From contig CABUSH010000006.1 in the NCBI GenBank assembly GCA_902494195.1, forward strand, positions 34,356 to 98,355: a stretch of 64,000 nt of DNA. The letters run 5' to 3'. This document shows, piece after piece, positions 8,005-18,393 of the stretch. The stretch's first letter is position 1; every line of letters begins with the position of its first letter. The position numbers were made by a program, and so were the translations under genes. Source of the DNA: an uncultured Collinsella sp. (GTDB lineage: Bacteria; Actinomycetota; Coriobacteriia; Coriobacteriales; Coriobacteriaceae). The notes beneath the pieces were generated by a model that worked only from the letters and a program-made list of their open reading frames with translations, was not told where the DNA came from and did no database searches.

Positions 8005-8775
8005 CTACACGAGTCCAAAGTGCTTCGCAGCGTTGTAGATGCCGTCGTCGTCCACGGCAGTCGTCACATAGGTCGCCGCAGCTTTCACCGTGTCCTGTGC
8101 GTTACCCATGGCCACGCTCGTGCCCACGGCGGAAAACATCGATAGGTCGTTCTCGCCGTCGCCAAAGGCGATCGCCTCGCTCGCGTCGATATCCAGGCGC
8201 TCCAGCGTCGCCGCCACACCCAGGTCCTTGCCGCCGTTAGCGGGAATAATGTCGCAGAACAGGTCGCACCAGCGCGTGGTGAGCGAATGCGACACGGCAT
8301 CGGTCACGACATGCTCGTCGGCCGGATCAACAAAGGCGCAAAACTGGTAGACCGGTGCGTCAAAGGCGTGCTCAAACGGCTCCTCGTGATAGACGATTCC
8401 CGCGTTGCTGCCAGCCGTCACCACGCGCTCGGACAGGCGGTTCACAAACGAGTTCTCGCCCTGCATGCACAGCGAGTCATAGCACCCCTGCGCCACCTGG
8501 TCCACGATCACCGCAACGTCGTCCGGATCGATCGGACAGCTGCGGTAAACCCCCTCGGCATCAAAGCAGTGCTGACCCGAAAGCGTAATGTACGCATCCC
8601 AACCCAGGTCGAACAGCCAATCCGGCATCTGGTAGGTCGGGCGACCCGTGGCGATTACGCACGCGATCCCCTGCTCGCGAAAGCTGTCGAGCACCCGCTG
8701 CGCCGACGCCGGAATCTGGTGGGTCTTAAAACTCAGCAGCGTGCCGTCGATATCGAAAAACGCGGCTTTGATCAT
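8005..8775 (-). CDS. Cof-type HAD-IIB sugar-phosphate phosphatase
   Basis: A 256-residue HAD hydrolase. Motif I is FDIDGTLL near residue 7, motif II is IATGRP near residue 42, and motif IV is FGDGENDLSMF near residue 220, with a large C2 cap domain between. Cof-type enzymes dephosphorylate small sugar phosphates, nucleotides or cofactors such as FMN and PLP precursors; the substrate here is unknown. The gene starts 6 bases after the stop of the ABC-F gene, so the two form an operon. A GGGGAC/GTCCCC hairpin downstream (7957-7982) may terminate it. Confidence 0.85.
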   Translation of the reverse strand: MIKAAFFDIDGTLLSFKTHQIPASAQRVLDSFREQGIACVIATGRPTYQMPDWLFDLGWDAYITLSGQHCFDAEGVYRSCPIDPDDVAVIVDQVAQGCYDSLCMQGENSFVNRLSERVVTAGSNAGIVYHEEPFEHAFDAPVYQFCAFVDPADEHVVTDAVSHSLTTRWCDLFCDIIPANGGKDLGVAATLERLDIDASEAIAFGDGENDLSMFSAVGTSVAMGNAQDTVKAAATYVTTAVDDDGIYNAAKHFGLV

Positions 8776-8781
8776 CCTCGC

Positions 8782-10638
8782 CTACTCCTCGCCCTCGAGC
8801 TTTTCGCTCGCCTCGAGCCACGCCATCTCCAGCTCGTCCATGGCGGCGTGAGCCTCGTCGATCTTTGCCTGCTGCTCGCCGAGCGCCGTGTAGTTGGTGG
8901 GATCGACCTGGGCCATGGCGGCCTCGGCCTCCTCCACGCGGGCGCGCTGTGTCTCCATCTTGCGCTCGAGCGAGCTCACCTCGCGGCGGAGCTTCTGACG
9001 CTCGGCGTTGGAAAGGCCGTTGGGCTGACCGCTCGACTTGGGCTTGTCGGCAGCAGCCGCCGCACCGGTGTCGAACGTGCCGGTCTTAGCGCTCGGCGCG
9101 CCCACGGGCTCGCCCTCGGCGGTAGCGTTGCACAGGCGCAGGTACTGGTCCACGCCGCCGGGCATATGCGTCAGATGGCCATCGAGCAGTGCCCACTGTT
9201 GGTCGGTCACGCGCTCCATCAAAAAGCGATCGTGTGTCACCAGGATCAGCGTGCCGGGCCAGCCGTCCAGCAGGTCCTCGACAATCGCGAGCATGTCGGT
9301 ATCCAGGTCGTTGCCCGGCTCGTCCAGGATGAGCACGTTGGGCTCGTCCAGAATCGTCAGCAACAGCGACAGGCGACGGCGCTGGCCGCCCGAAAGATCG
9401 CCGATGCGGCTCCAGAGCTGCTGCGTCGTAAAGCCCAGACGCTCGCAGAGCTTCTCGGGCGAAGTCTCCTTGCCGTCGATGAAGTAGTACTTCTTATAGT
9501 TGCCGAGCACCTCGCGGATCGTGTCGCCCATGTAGGGTTCGAGCTCCTCGAGCTGCTGCGACAGCACGCCAAAGCGCACTGTCTGGCCAATCTTCACGCG
9601 GCCGCGCGTGGGTTCAATCTTGCCCTGGATCACGTCGAGCAGCGTCGACTTGCCGGCACCGTTCTCGCCCAGCAGGCCATAGCGGTCGCCCGCACCAATG
9701 AGCCAGGTCACGTCAGAGAGCACCTGCTTGGGCGCGCCATCGGTATCGGCATAGCCGGCGTCCACGTCGACCACATCGATAACCTGCTTGCCCAGGCGGC
9801 TCACGGCGAGGCGCTTGAGCTCCAGCTCGTCACGCACGGGCGGCACGTCGGCGATCAGCTCGCGAGCGGCATCAACGCGAAACTTGGGCTTGGTGGAACG
9901 CGCCTGGGCGCCGCGGCTCAGCCACGCGAGCTCCTTGCGCGCCATGTTGCGACGGCGTTCCTCGGTAACCGCGGCCATGCGGTCGCGCTCCACGCGCTGC
10001 AGGATATATGCGGAGTAGCCGCCCTCGAAGGGATCGACCTGGCCGTCGTGGACCTCCCACATGCTGGTGCAAACCTCGTCCAAGAACCAGCGGTCGTGCG
10101 TGACCACGAGCATGGCGCCCTGACCGCGCTGCCAGCGGGCCTTTAAGTGGCGCGCGAGCCAGTTGATGGTGCGCATGTCCAGGTGGTTGGTGGGCTCGTC
10201 GAGCATGAGCACGTCGTAGTCGCCGATCAGCAGGCGCGCGAGGTCCACGCGACGGCGCTGACCGCCCGAAAGCTCGCCCACCGTGCCCTCCCAGGGCACA
10301 TCGCTAATGAGGCCGGCGAGGATCTGGCGCGTGCGGGGGCTCGACGCCCACTCGTACTCGGGCGTGTCACCGACGACGGCATGATGCACGGTATCAGTAT
10401 CGGCCAGCTGGTCCTTTTGGCCGAGCAGGCCGATCGTGGTGCCGCGACGGTGCGTCACGCGCCCGTCGTCGGGCTCCAGCGTGCCGGCGAGCACGCTCAG
10501 CAGCGTCGACTTGCCGTCGCCGTTTTTACCGACAATACCAATGCGGTCGCCCTCGCCCACGCCGAGCGTCACGCTATCGAAAATATGCTTGGTGGGAAAC
10601 TCTAGGCTGACGGAATCGCATCCCAAAAGAATCGCCAT
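8782..10638 (-). CDS. ABC-F family ATPase (Uup/EttA-like)
   Basis: A 618-residue soluble protein with two ABC domains and no membrane segment. Domain 1 has GKNGDGKST (Walker A), LSGGQRRR signature and LMLDEPTNHLD (Walker B). Domain 2 has GENGAGKST, LSGGQRRR and LILDEPGNDLD. A charged coiled-coil tail (about 560-618) follows, as in Uup. ABC-F proteins act on ribosomes, in translation factor or resistance roles. The Gly in the second Walker B where Thr is usual is a mild oddity. ATG 10638 follows AAGGAG. It is the first gene of a two-gene operon with the HAD phosphatase. Confidence 0.88.
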   Translation of the reverse strand: MAILLGCDSVSLEFPTKHIFDSVTLGVGEGDRIGIVGKNGDGKSTLLSVLAGTLEPDDGRVTHRRGTTIGLLGQKDQLADTDTVHHAVVGDTPEYEWASSPRTRQILAGLISDVPWEGTVGELSGGQRRRVDLARLLIGDYDVLMLDEPTNHLDMRTINWLARHLKARWQRGQGAMLVVTHDRWFLDEVCTSMWEVHDGQVDPFEGGYSAYILQRVERDRMAAVTEERRRNMARKELAWLSRGAQARSTKPKFRVDAARELIADVPPVRDELELKRLAVSRLGKQVIDVVDVDAGYADTDGAPKQVLSDVTWLIGAGDRYGLLGENGAGKSTLLDVIQGKIEPTRGRVKIGQTVRFGVLSQQLEELEPYMGDTIREVLGNYKKYYFIDGKETSPEKLCERLGFTTQQLWSRIGDLSGGQRRRLSLLLTILDEPNVLILDEPGNDLDTDMLAIVEDLLDGWPGTLILVTHDRFLMERVTDQQWALLDGHLTHMPGGVDQYLRLCNATAEGEPVGAPSAKTGTFDTGAAAAADKPKSSGQPNGLSNAERQKLRREVSSLERKMETQRARVEEAEAAMAQVDPTNYTALGEQQAKIDEAHAAMDELEMAWLEASEKLEGEE

Positions 10639-10710
10639 ATGCCCTGCTCCTTCGTAGAAATTCAACGTTGTCCATGATAGCAGCGAGCCCCACCCTAAAA
10701 CCTACCAAAT

Positions 10711-10812
10711 AGGGACAGGTTTATTTTGGCAGGTTTTATCTGGGCAAACGCCGGAGCAGTCCAAGGGCACTCCGTGGTAAAACGTTAAACCTGCCAAAAT
10801 AAACCTGTCCCT
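10711..10812. repeat. Long perfect hairpin repeat (GGGACAGG type)
   Basis: Perfect 26-bp arms at 10711-10736 and 10787-10812, beginning AGGGACAGG and ending CCTGTCCCT, separated by 50 bases and followed by a T-run. It lies between the ABC-F start and the pstB end, so it is not explained as a simple terminator of the ABC-F gene. Confidence 0.8.
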
Positions 10813-10841
10813 TTTTGGCAGGTCGACGGCCGCACACGACA

Positions 10842-10880
10842 CAAAAAGGCGGGCCATCTCCTGCAAGAGATGACCCGCCT
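10842..10880 (-). terminator. Terminator of the pst operon
   Basis: AGGCGGG-x-CATCTC arms and their complement with a TTGCAG loop; on the minus strand a TTTTTG run follows, past the pstB stop. Confidence 0.75.
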
Positions 10881-10935
10881 CTCCAATCAGTCCCGTGGCG
10901 ACCGTGGCCACCGCGGGCCTCAAGCATGTCCCGGA

Positions 10936-11804
<869 letters not shown>

Positions 11805-11808
<4 letters not shown>

Positions 11809-12731
11809 TCGGCCGTCATCCTCCTTGCCAGTTCCTTGCCCACGATACGGGCGACTACGTTAAACAGCAGCACACAGATCATCAGCAGTGCCGCGGTGCC
11901 CCAGACGATCTGCTGGGCCTCGGGGCTGCCTTCGCCATAGATCTTGTAGATGTGCACGGCGAGCGACTCGCCGGGGCGGAACACGTTCCAGGCGCAGGTG
12001 GGGCTCGACAGGTTAAAGCTCAAGAAGTTCAGGCGAACCGGCGAGCTCATGCCCGAGGTAAAGAGCAGTGCTGCGGCCTCGCCAAACACACGGCCGGCCG
12101 AAAGCACGATGCCGGTCACGATAGCGGGCATGGCCTCGGGGATCAGGATGTGCAGCGTGGCCTCCCAGCGAGTGAGGCCCATGGCCAGGCACGCATCGCG
12201 CTGGGCCTGCGGCACGTCCTCGAGCGCCTGCTGGATCACGCGCACCAGGATGGGGATGTTGAACATGGTGAGCGCGACGGCGCCGGAGATGATGGAGTAC
12301 TTCCAGCCCAGCTGCACCGAGAACACCAGAAAGCCGAACATGCCGACGACGATGGAAGGCAGCGAGGACAGCGTCTCGATGGCGGTAGAGGCGATGTCGC
12401 GGATAGGGCCGTTCGGCGCGTACTCAACCAGGAAGACCGCTCCGCCTAGGCTGATGGGCACCGAGATGATCAGAGTGATCAGCAGCAGGTAGAACGAGTC
12501 GAACAGCTGGTAGAGCACGCCGCCCTGCGTTCCGTTGGCGCGCGACGGCTCTGTGAGAAAGCCCGGCTGGAACAGCGTCGAGATGCCCTCGAACAGGATA
12601 TAGGCCACCATGGAGATGACGATGAGCATGACGATGGCGACGATCGCCGTCAGCACGCCCGTGGCGATGCGATCCTGCTTTTGGACACGCCCGAGCCTCG
12701 CCTCGTCGATGTGGATGCGCGTGCTAGCCAC
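11805..12731 (-). CDS. pstA: Phosphate ABC transporter permease PstA
   Basis: A 308-residue inner-membrane permease with six predicted helices and the BPD-type loop ALEDVPQAQRDACLAMGLTRWEATLHI near residue 190. I prefer the GTG at 12731: it has AAGGGGG upstream and overlaps the pstC stop by 8 bases. A TTG at 12755 would also be in frame. It pairs with PstC to form the phosphate channel. Confidence 0.93.
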
Positions 12732-13632
12732 GAGCCTTCGCCCCCTTGCGGCCAATGAGATGGATGATCAGGATGAAGATGAGGCTCATGCCCATCAGCA
12801 GCAGACCGAGTGCCCACAGGACGTCGTCCTGGGCCGAGCCCTCGGCGTAGACCGCCATGGACGTGGTGAGCGTGGTGGTGATGGTGGACGCCGGCGACAG
12901 CAGCGACGTCGGCATGGCCTCGATGCCGCCGATAACCATGCGCACGGCGAGCGTCTCGCCAAAGGCGCGGGTCATACCCAGGATGACCGCAGTCGTGAGC
13001 GACGGCATGGCAGACTTGAGCACCACGTGCCAGATGGTCTGCCAGCGGGTGTAGCCCAGTGCGAGCGAGCCCTGACGGTAGCTGTCGGGCACGGCACGCA
13101 GGCCATCGACCGAAAGCGTGGTCATCGTCGGCAGGATCATGACGGCCAGCACGATGGCGCCGGGCAAGATGCCCAGACCCGTGCTCACATGGAAAACGCT
13201 CTTCATAAGGCCGACGACCACGTGAAAGCCAATAAGGCCAAAGACGACCGAGGGAATACCGGTCAAAAGCTCAATAAGCGGCTGAAAGATCTTGGAACCA
13301 AACTTAGGGCTAATCTCGACCGCAAAGATGGCAGAGCCGATGGCGATGGGCAGCGCGATGAGCGTGGAGAGCACCATGACCGCAAACGAGGTGACGATCA
13401 GGGGCAGGGCGCCGGTGTAGGGCAGGCCGTTTTTGGCCGTGTTGGCCAGGTCCCACTTGGTGCCGGTGAAGAACTCGACGACCGAGACGCCGTCCTTGAT
13501 AAAAGCCGAGAGGCCCTTTTGGGCGACCATAAAGATGAGCGCGGCAACGACAAGCGTCACGAGCGCAACGCACGCGCCCGTGACGCCCAGGCCCACGTTC
13601 TCAAGGTCGCGCTTTGGCAGCTGTTTTGCCAT
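12724..13632 (-). CDS. pstC: Phosphate ABC transporter permease PstC
   Basis: A 302-residue permease with an N-terminal helix, a periplasm-facing loop (FTGTKWDLANTAKNGLPYTG) and the conserved loop LGYTRWQTIWHVVLKSAMPSL. GIPSVVFGLIGF is typical of PstC. The ATG follows GGAAAGG and lies 24 bases after pstS. Confidence 0.95.
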   Translation of the reverse strand: MAKQLPKRDLENVGLGVTGACVALVTLVVAALIFMVAQKGLSAFIKDGVSVVEFFTGTKWDLANTAKNGLPYTGALPLIVTSFAVMVLSTLIALPIAIGSAIFAVEISPKFGSKIFQPLIELLTGIPSVVFGLIGFHVVVGLMKSVFHVSTGLGILPGAIVLAVMILPTMTTLSVDGLRAVPDSYRQGSLALGYTRWQTIWHVVLKSAMPSLTTAVILGMTRAFGETLAVRMVIGGIEAMPTSLLSPASTITTTLTTSMAVYAEGSAQDDVLWALGLLLMGMSLIFILIIHLIGRKGAKARG

Positions 13633-13656
13633 TGCAAACCTTTCCGGGGCGATTAC

Positions 13657-14595
13657 TTATTTAGCGGAGACCTTGCCGCTGGCGTCCTTGACGACCTTCA
13701 TGGCAGAGACGGGGATGAAGCCCTGCTCCTCGACGAGCTTGCCCTGGACGTCGTCGGAGAGCATAAACTCCAGGAAGGCCTTGGTGGCCTCGTCGGCGTC
13801 CTTTGCGCAGTACATGTGCTCGGTAGCCCAGATCTTAAAGGAGTCGTCGGTGACGTTTGCGCTCTTGGGCTCCACGCCCTCGACCTTAATGGCGTTGAAC
13901 TTGGAGTCATCGAAGTGCGAGAAGTCGAGGTAGGAGATGGCGTTGTCGGTACTGCCCATCTGAGTCTGGACATCGCCGGACTTGTCGAGCTCGGCGTCGC
14001 CCTTAAAGTCGACGGTCTCGTCGCCAAAAACGGCGGCCTCGAAGGTGGCACGGGTGCCGGAGCCAGCCTTGCGGTTGAGAACGACGATCTTGACGTCGTC
14101 GCCGCCGACCTCCTTCCAGTTGGTGATCTGGCCGGAGAAGATACCCTTGAGCTGCTCGAGGGACAGGTCGTCGACCGTCACGTTCTTGGAGACGACGGGA
14201 CCCATGCCAACGACGGCGACCTCGTGGTCGACGAGATTCTTGACCTGGTCGGCCTCGAGCTTGGTCTCGGCGAAGACGTCGGAGTTACCGATGGTGACGG
14301 TGCCAGCGGCGACAGCGGTCAGACCCTTGCCCGAACCGTTGCCCGAGCCGGAGATGGAGACGTCGGGGTTGGCATCCATGAACTTCTCGGCAGCAGCCTC
14401 GACGAGAGCCTGGAACGAGGAGGCACCGTCGTAGGTCACCTCGCCGGAGACGGACTCGGCAGCGGCGGCGCTACCCTTGTCGGCGGCACCGGAGGCACCT
14501 GAGCCGCCGCACCCAACGAGACCGAGACCGACGATGCTGGCAAGACCACCAGCGAGGCCGAGGAACTGACGACGAGAATAAGCCTGATCGAGCAT
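13657..14595 (-). CDS. pstS: Phosphate-binding lipoprotein PstS
   Basis: A 312-residue extracellular phosphate receptor. The N-terminus has a twin-Arg motif SRRQFLGLAGG and a lipobox LVGCGG, so it may be exported folded by Tat and then lipidated. The phosphate loop GSGNGSGKGL and RKAGSGTRATFE are typical of PstS. ATG 14595 has AAAGGA upstream; a longer frame to 14628 does not. It heads pstSCAB and is likely induced by phosphate starvation. Confidence 0.95.
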   Translation of the reverse strand: MLDQAYSRRQFLGLAGGLASIVGLGLVGCGGSGASGAADKGSAAAAESVSGEVTYDGASSFQALVEAAAEKFMDANPDVSISGSGNGSGKGLTAVAAGTVTIGNSDVFAETKLEADQVKNLVDHEVAVVGMGPVVSKNVTVDDLSLEQLKGIFSGQITNWKEVGGDDVKIVVLNRKAGSGTRATFEAAVFGDETVDFKGDAELDKSGDVQTQMGSTDNAISYLDFSHFDDSKFNAIKVEGVEPKSANVTDDSFKIWATEHMYCAKDADEATKAFLEFMLSDDVQGKLVEEQGFIPVSAMKVVKDASGKVSAK

Positions 14596-14740
14596 GATCT
14601 TCCTTTCATACATGCGACTCGCGGGCACCCTGCCCGCTTTGCTGTTTGGAAAGATACGGTCTCGATCGGGCAGCGCCCGCGTCAGCTGCGCTTTATTACG
14701 GGCATCTGATAGACCCTTACCGCAAGCGCGGCTCGGCTTT

Positions 14741-14757
14741 ACAAACGAATAACAAAC
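14741..14757. promoter_or_regulatory. PHO-box-like direct repeat upstream of pstS
   Basis: ACAAAC occurs twice with an 11-base period (14741 and 14752), about 146 bases upstream of pstS. PhoP-type response regulators bind such one-turn direct repeats. Motif identity is inferred. Confidence 0.35.
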
Positions 14758-14798
14758 CCGCCACCAAGCATGACCCGCCTTTTACACCAATAAAAACA

Positions 14799-14867
14799 AA
14801 GTTGCGGTGAAATAGTTCCTGCTTGGCCATCAAATGGCCCATTCTAGGAACTATTCCACCGCAACTT
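14799..14867. repeat. Hairpin repeat, GTTGCGGTG family, copy 1
   Basis: AGTTGCGGTG-x-AATAGTTCCT pairs with AGGAACTATT-x-CACCGCAACT around a 25-base loop. The outer stem is shared with copies at 18101 and 21797. Confidence 0.75.
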
Positions 14868-14914
14868 AAAAAGCCCGGACGAAAGGGGTGCTAAGTTGTT
14901 AAAACGCCGCAGCC

Positions 14915-16351
14915 TTAAAGCTCAAGCTCGTTCAAACGTAAGATTGCCACGATATAAATCTTGAGCGCCTGCTTGAGCTGTTCCTCGTTGGCGCACTCGT
15001 TGGGACCGTGCATCTGGCCGCCCCACTCGGGCAGCTCCAGACCGGTCTCCTCGGGGCCAAACGAGACGGCGCGGGCAAAGTTGCGCGCGTACGTGCCGCC
15101 GCCCATGGCAAAGGGCTCAGCATGCTTGCCCGTAAACTCGTTATAGGTATCAATAAGCGCCTTCACGGCCGGATCGTCGGCAGAGACCGAGAACGGCACC
15201 TTCGCACGACCCACACGGCACGTCACGCCAAAACGGCCCACGAGCGGATCGAGCTGCTCGCGGATGGTATCGGCACTCGTGCTGTCGGGGAAGCGCACGT
15301 CGATGACCTGCTCAATATGGCCATCCGCCACGCGGATGACGCCAGCGTTGCAGGTAAGCGGGCCAAACGCCGGACTCGTCGCATCGATACCCAGGCCGCG
15401 ACCATAGGCGTCCGCATGCACAAAGGCCAGGAACTTGACGAACTCGTGCTCGGCAGGCGTCAGCAGGCGCTCGTCGCGTGCACCAAACGCGTCCTCGGCC
15501 TCGCGCAGATACGCCACGATCAGCCCGACGGCGTTGATCGTTCCCTCTGGCATCGAGGCATGACCGCCAATGCCGTGGGCGAAAATCTGCGCATGCCCGT
15601 TATCAAGCGCCGTGATCTCCAGGCGGTCGGCGTTCTCAACGGGCGCCGGCAGCTCATCGGCGGCAATCGCGAGCTCGCAGATGGACTGCGACGGAATGGC
15701 ATTGCTCGCCTCGGAGCCGCTCCACGACACGATGCGCCCGCCGTCGATCTTGGGACTCACGAACGTCGCCCCAAACTGGCCCTTCTCGGCATTGCAGACC
15801 GGAAACTCGGCATCGGGCGTAAACAAAAAGTCGGGGTCTGCGTGGTTCTCCAGATAATGGTGAACGTCGGACATGCCCACTTCCTCATCGCAGCCCAGCA
15901 GCGCGCGGAAAGTATAGCGCGGGGTAATGCCGTGCTTGAGCAGATAGGCGCCGGCGTAGAGTGACAGCACCGCCGGACCCTTGTCGTCGATAACGCCGCG
16001 GCCGAGCAGCCAGCCCTCGCGACGCTCCAGCGCAAACGGGTCGGTGTTCCAGCCCGGGCCGGCGGGCACCACGTCCACGTGGCAGATGGTCGCGAGCTGC
16101 TTGTCGCCGCGGCCAGGGATATCGGCAATGCCCACATAGCCCTCGTCGTCGCTCGTCTGATAGCCAAGCTTCTGCGCGATGCCGAGCGCACAGTCGAGCG
16201 CGTCACGGACCGGGCGGCCAAACGGCGCGCCGGGCTCTGCATCGGCAGAAACTGCCACGGACGGATAGCTCACCAGCTGCTCGATATCGGCGACGACATC
16301 TTCCCAGACCTCGTCGACATACTCAGCGACGCTCTGCTCCACCTGATTCAT
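14915..16351 (-). CDS. M20-family dipeptidase (PepV/Sapep type)
   Basis: A 478-residue zinc peptidase. It has the metal and catalytic motifs ICHVDVVPAG, GRGVIDDKGP, GCDEEVGM and PDAEFPV, and a lid domain around 200-330. Closest in type to PepV/Sapep dipeptidases, which cleave Xaa-His and related dipeptides in the cytoplasm. ATG 16351 follows AAGGAGG. A HAD phosphatase gene lies 54 bases upstream in the same direction. Confidence 0.88.
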   Translation of the reverse strand: MNQVEQSVAEYVDEVWEDVVADIEQLVSYPSVAVSADAEPGAPFGRPVRDALDCALGIAQKLGYQTSDDEGYVGIADIPGRGDKQLATICHVDVVPAGPGWNTDPFALERREGWLLGRGVIDDKGPAVLSLYAGAYLLKHGITPRYTFRALLGCDEEVGMSDVHHYLENHADPDFLFTPDAEFPVCNAEKGQFGATFVSPKIDGGRIVSWSGSEASNAIPSQSICELAIAADELPAPVENADRLEITALDNGHAQIFAHGIGGHASMPEGTINAVGLIVAYLREAEDAFGARDERLLTPAEHEFVKFLAFVHADAYGRGLGIDATSPAFGPLTCNAGVIRVADGHIEQVIDVRFPDSTSADTIREQLDPLVGRFGVTCRVGRAKVPFSVSADDPAVKALIDTYNEFTGKHAEPFAMGGGTYARNFARAVSFGPEETGLELPEWGGQMHGPNECANEEQLKQALKIYIVAILRLNELEL

Positions 16352-16405
16352 AGACTGCCTCCTTACCAATGAGCGGCAAGCGTACCCGCCCCTCACATTT
16401 AGTTC

Positions 16406-17068
16406 CTAGATAGAGAAAAGTTTAGCAAGCTCGGCCACCGAGTGCACCACTGCATCGGCACCCGCCGCCTCATGCTCACCCGGCGCCGCCGCGCCCGAAT
16501 AGATGCCGATGCACGGCACGCCCATCGCGTGCGCGCCCTCGACGTCGTTAAAGCGATCGCCGATCATCACGGCATCGTCCGCCGTCGCGCCGAGCGCCGC
16601 CAGGGCATCGCGAACCGAATCGGCCTTGGTCTCGCGCCCCTGCGGCGGATTCATGCCAACCACGGCTTCGAACTGAGAAAGACCAAGCTCATGCACCATG
16701 TCGATGCATTTGGCCTCCATGCGTGACGTCGCCACGGCCATACGCTTGCCCCGGGCGGCCAACTCATCCAGCAGCTCGGGAATCCCATCGAACACGGGGT
16801 ACTCCTCCGGTCCCAGCTCATCAAAAAAGGCGCGGTACTCGTCGGCCACCACAAGCGACTCCTCGCGGGAAAAGCCGTAAAAGTCGTGAAAGCTCTTCCA
16901 CAGGGGCGGCCCGATCATGCGGCGCAGATCACCCATCTGCGTCTCCGAAAACCCGCGCGCAGCCAGCGTCTTGCGCGTCGAGGTCATCACTGCCCGACCC
17001 GTATCGGCCACCGTGCCGTCAAAATCGAACAGCACAACCGGCCGCTCGCAAAGTTGCAATGCCGCCAT
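16406..17068 (-). CDS. HAD-IA hydrolase (phosphoglycolate phosphatase-like)
   Basis: A 220-residue phosphatase with motif I LFDFDGTVADT, motif II VATSR, motif III Lys in GRETKADSV and motif IV MIGDRFNDVEGA. The helical cap (about 25-95) marks the Gph/PPase subfamily. Substrate unknown. ATG 17068 with AGAAGGG upstream is preferred to the in-frame GTG at 17101. Confidence 0.85.
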   Translation of the reverse strand: MAALQLCERPVVLFDFDGTVADTGRAVMTSTRKTLAARGFSETQMGDLRRMIGPPLWKSFHDFYGFSREESLVVADEYRAFFDELGPEEYPVFDGIPELLDELAARGKRMAVATSRMEAKCIDMVHELGLSQFEAVVGMNPPQGRETKADSVRDALAALGATADDAVMIGDRFNDVEGAHAMGVPCIGIYSGAAAPGEHEAAGADAVVHSVAELAKLFSI

Positions 17069-17224
17069 CGGCACCCTTCTTCCCCAGTTGATGATTTCCA
17101 CACCACCGCTTCAAACTGTTGACTATTCAACAATTGAACCTAGCAATGTAGAGCAACTCCACTATACTTGTCGCACTTTGCTTTCAGAAGGCGGCGCTGC
17201 CGCGCCCCAACGAAAGGTGCAATT

Positions 17225-18085
17225 ATGTCTTTTGCCATCATAACCGACTCCACGTCGGACATCTCCCCCGCCCGCGCCCAAGAGCTCGGCATTTACGTGA
17301 TTCCGCTGCATGTGATTATCGAGGGCGAGGACCTGCTCGACCAGGTGCAGATTACCGCCGAGGAATACGTCGCCCGCATGGCCGGCTCCGAGCAGCTGCC
17401 ACACACCTCGCAGCCGAGCGCCGGCGAGTTCAAGGCACTCTTTGACCGCGTGCGCGCCGACGGCCACGATAGCGCCATCTTTATCTCGCTGTGCAGCGAG
17501 TGGTCCGCCTGCTATGCCAACGCCAGCCTGACGGCCGAAACGCACGAACTCGACGTGCGCTGCATCGATTCGCGCACCGGCTCGGGCGCCGAGGGCCTGC
17601 TGGTGGAGTACGCGCTCGCCATGCGCGAGGACGGCCGCAACTTGGACGAGACCGAGGCGCAGATCCGCGCGACGCTGCCCGACGCACACCTGTTGCTGAT
17701 TCCCCGCACGCTCGAGAACCTCGTTAAGAACGGCCGCGCGCCCAAGCTCGCCGGCCAGCTCACGCAGATGCTCAACATTCGCCTGGCCGTTTCGCCGGAG
17801 TGGCAGTCGGGCGAGATCAAGGCCATCAAGAAGGGTCGCGGCGCCAAGCGCATCGTCGCCAACACCATGGCAGATTGCCTCGCGTTTTTGGACGAGCACC
17901 CGGGCTCAAGCGTGCGTGTGCTCACGACCGGCGCCGCCGAGGAGCAGGAGCTTGTCAACGAGGCACTCGCGGGCCAGGATTACGTAGACGCCGGCACCGG
18001 CCCCATCGGCTGCACCATCGCCACCCACGTAGGCGTCGATGCCATCGCCATCAGCTACTGCCCCCGCTACCAACCCATCCACTAG
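17225..18085 (+). CDS. DegV family fatty-acid-binding protein
   Basis: A 286-residue DegV protein: N-terminal TDSTSDIS, TSQPS pocket loop, and SRTGSGAEG. DegV/FakB proteins hold a fatty acid and present it to the FakA kinase. ATG 17225 has GAAAGG upstream. A second, diverged DegV lies at 37258-38148. The gene is divergent from the HAD phosphatase and followed by two hairpin repeats. Confidence 0.9.
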   Translation: MSFAIITDSTSDISPARAQELGIYVIPLHVIIEGEDLLDQVQITAEEYVARMAGSEQLPHTSQPSAGEFKALFDRVRADGHDSAIFISLCSEWSACYANASLTAETHELDVRCIDSRTGSGAEGLLVEYALAMREDGRNLDETEAQIRATLPDAHLLLIPRTLENLVKNGRAPKLAGQLTQMLNIRLAVSPEWQSGEIKAIKKGRGAKRIVANTMADCLAFLDEHPGSSVRVLTTGAAEEQELVNEALAGQDYVDAGTGPIGCTIATHVGVDAIAISYCPRYQPIH

Positions 18086-18100
18086 GGGCGCCTTTACCAC

Positions 18101-18165
18101 TTGCGGTGGAATAGGGACTGTTTTTGGCTCATCAGCCGCCAATCAATCCCTATTCCACCGCAACT
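18101..18165. repeat. Hairpin repeat, GTTGCGGTG family, copy 2
   Basis: TTGCGGTGGAATAGGGA and TCCCTATTCCACCGCAA pair perfectly around a 29-base loop. Copy 3 at 21797 shares the loop almost exactly and keeps pairing by a compensatory A-to-G/T-to-C change. Confidence 0.8.
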
Positions 18166-18180
18166 TAGAAGCAGTTCATT

Positions 18181-18242
18181 TGGGACGGGGCTAAAAAGAC
18201 TGGTATCAAACGTTTCAGACCAGTCTTTTTAGCCCCGTCCCA
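18181..18242. repeat. Perfect 23-bp-arm hairpin
   Basis: TGGGACGGGGCTAAAAAG..CTGG at 18181-18203 is matched by its complement at 18220-18242, with a 16-base loop. It sits directly left of the duplicated LOG gene end. Confidence 0.8.
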
Positions 18243-18251
18243 TTTTAGCTA

Positions 18252-18383
18252 CTCTACATCAGCCCGCTCAGGGCGATGTCGACAGCCTCGTTGAGGTCAT
18301 CGGTAATGTGTACCAGATCCGGATCGAGCGGGCTGATCATACCGGCGCTCATCACCGGGCCGTTGAGCCAGTCGAACAGGCCC
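18252..18383 (-). pseudogene. Duplicated 3' end of the LOG-family gene
   Basis: The last 43 codons and stop of the LOG gene at 22602-23360 occur again here. The protein sequence is identical; 81 bp (18303-18383 against 22651-22731) match perfectly, and the gene-end half differs only by synonymous changes. The similarity stops abruptly at 18383, and the MITE-like element begins 10 bases further. It has no start or promoter of its own. It marks the left boundary of the island. Confidence 0.9.
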
Positions 18384-18393
18384 CCTCGCGGTA

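Noticed and set aside
8287..10146. Long plus-strand open frame opposite the ABC-F and HAD genes
   Set aside because: Its composition (many His, Arg, Gln, Val) and exact opposition to two well-conserved genes mark it as a GC-rich antisense shadow. The same holds for 12610-14502, 23688-24968, 28172-29359 and 44859-45965.
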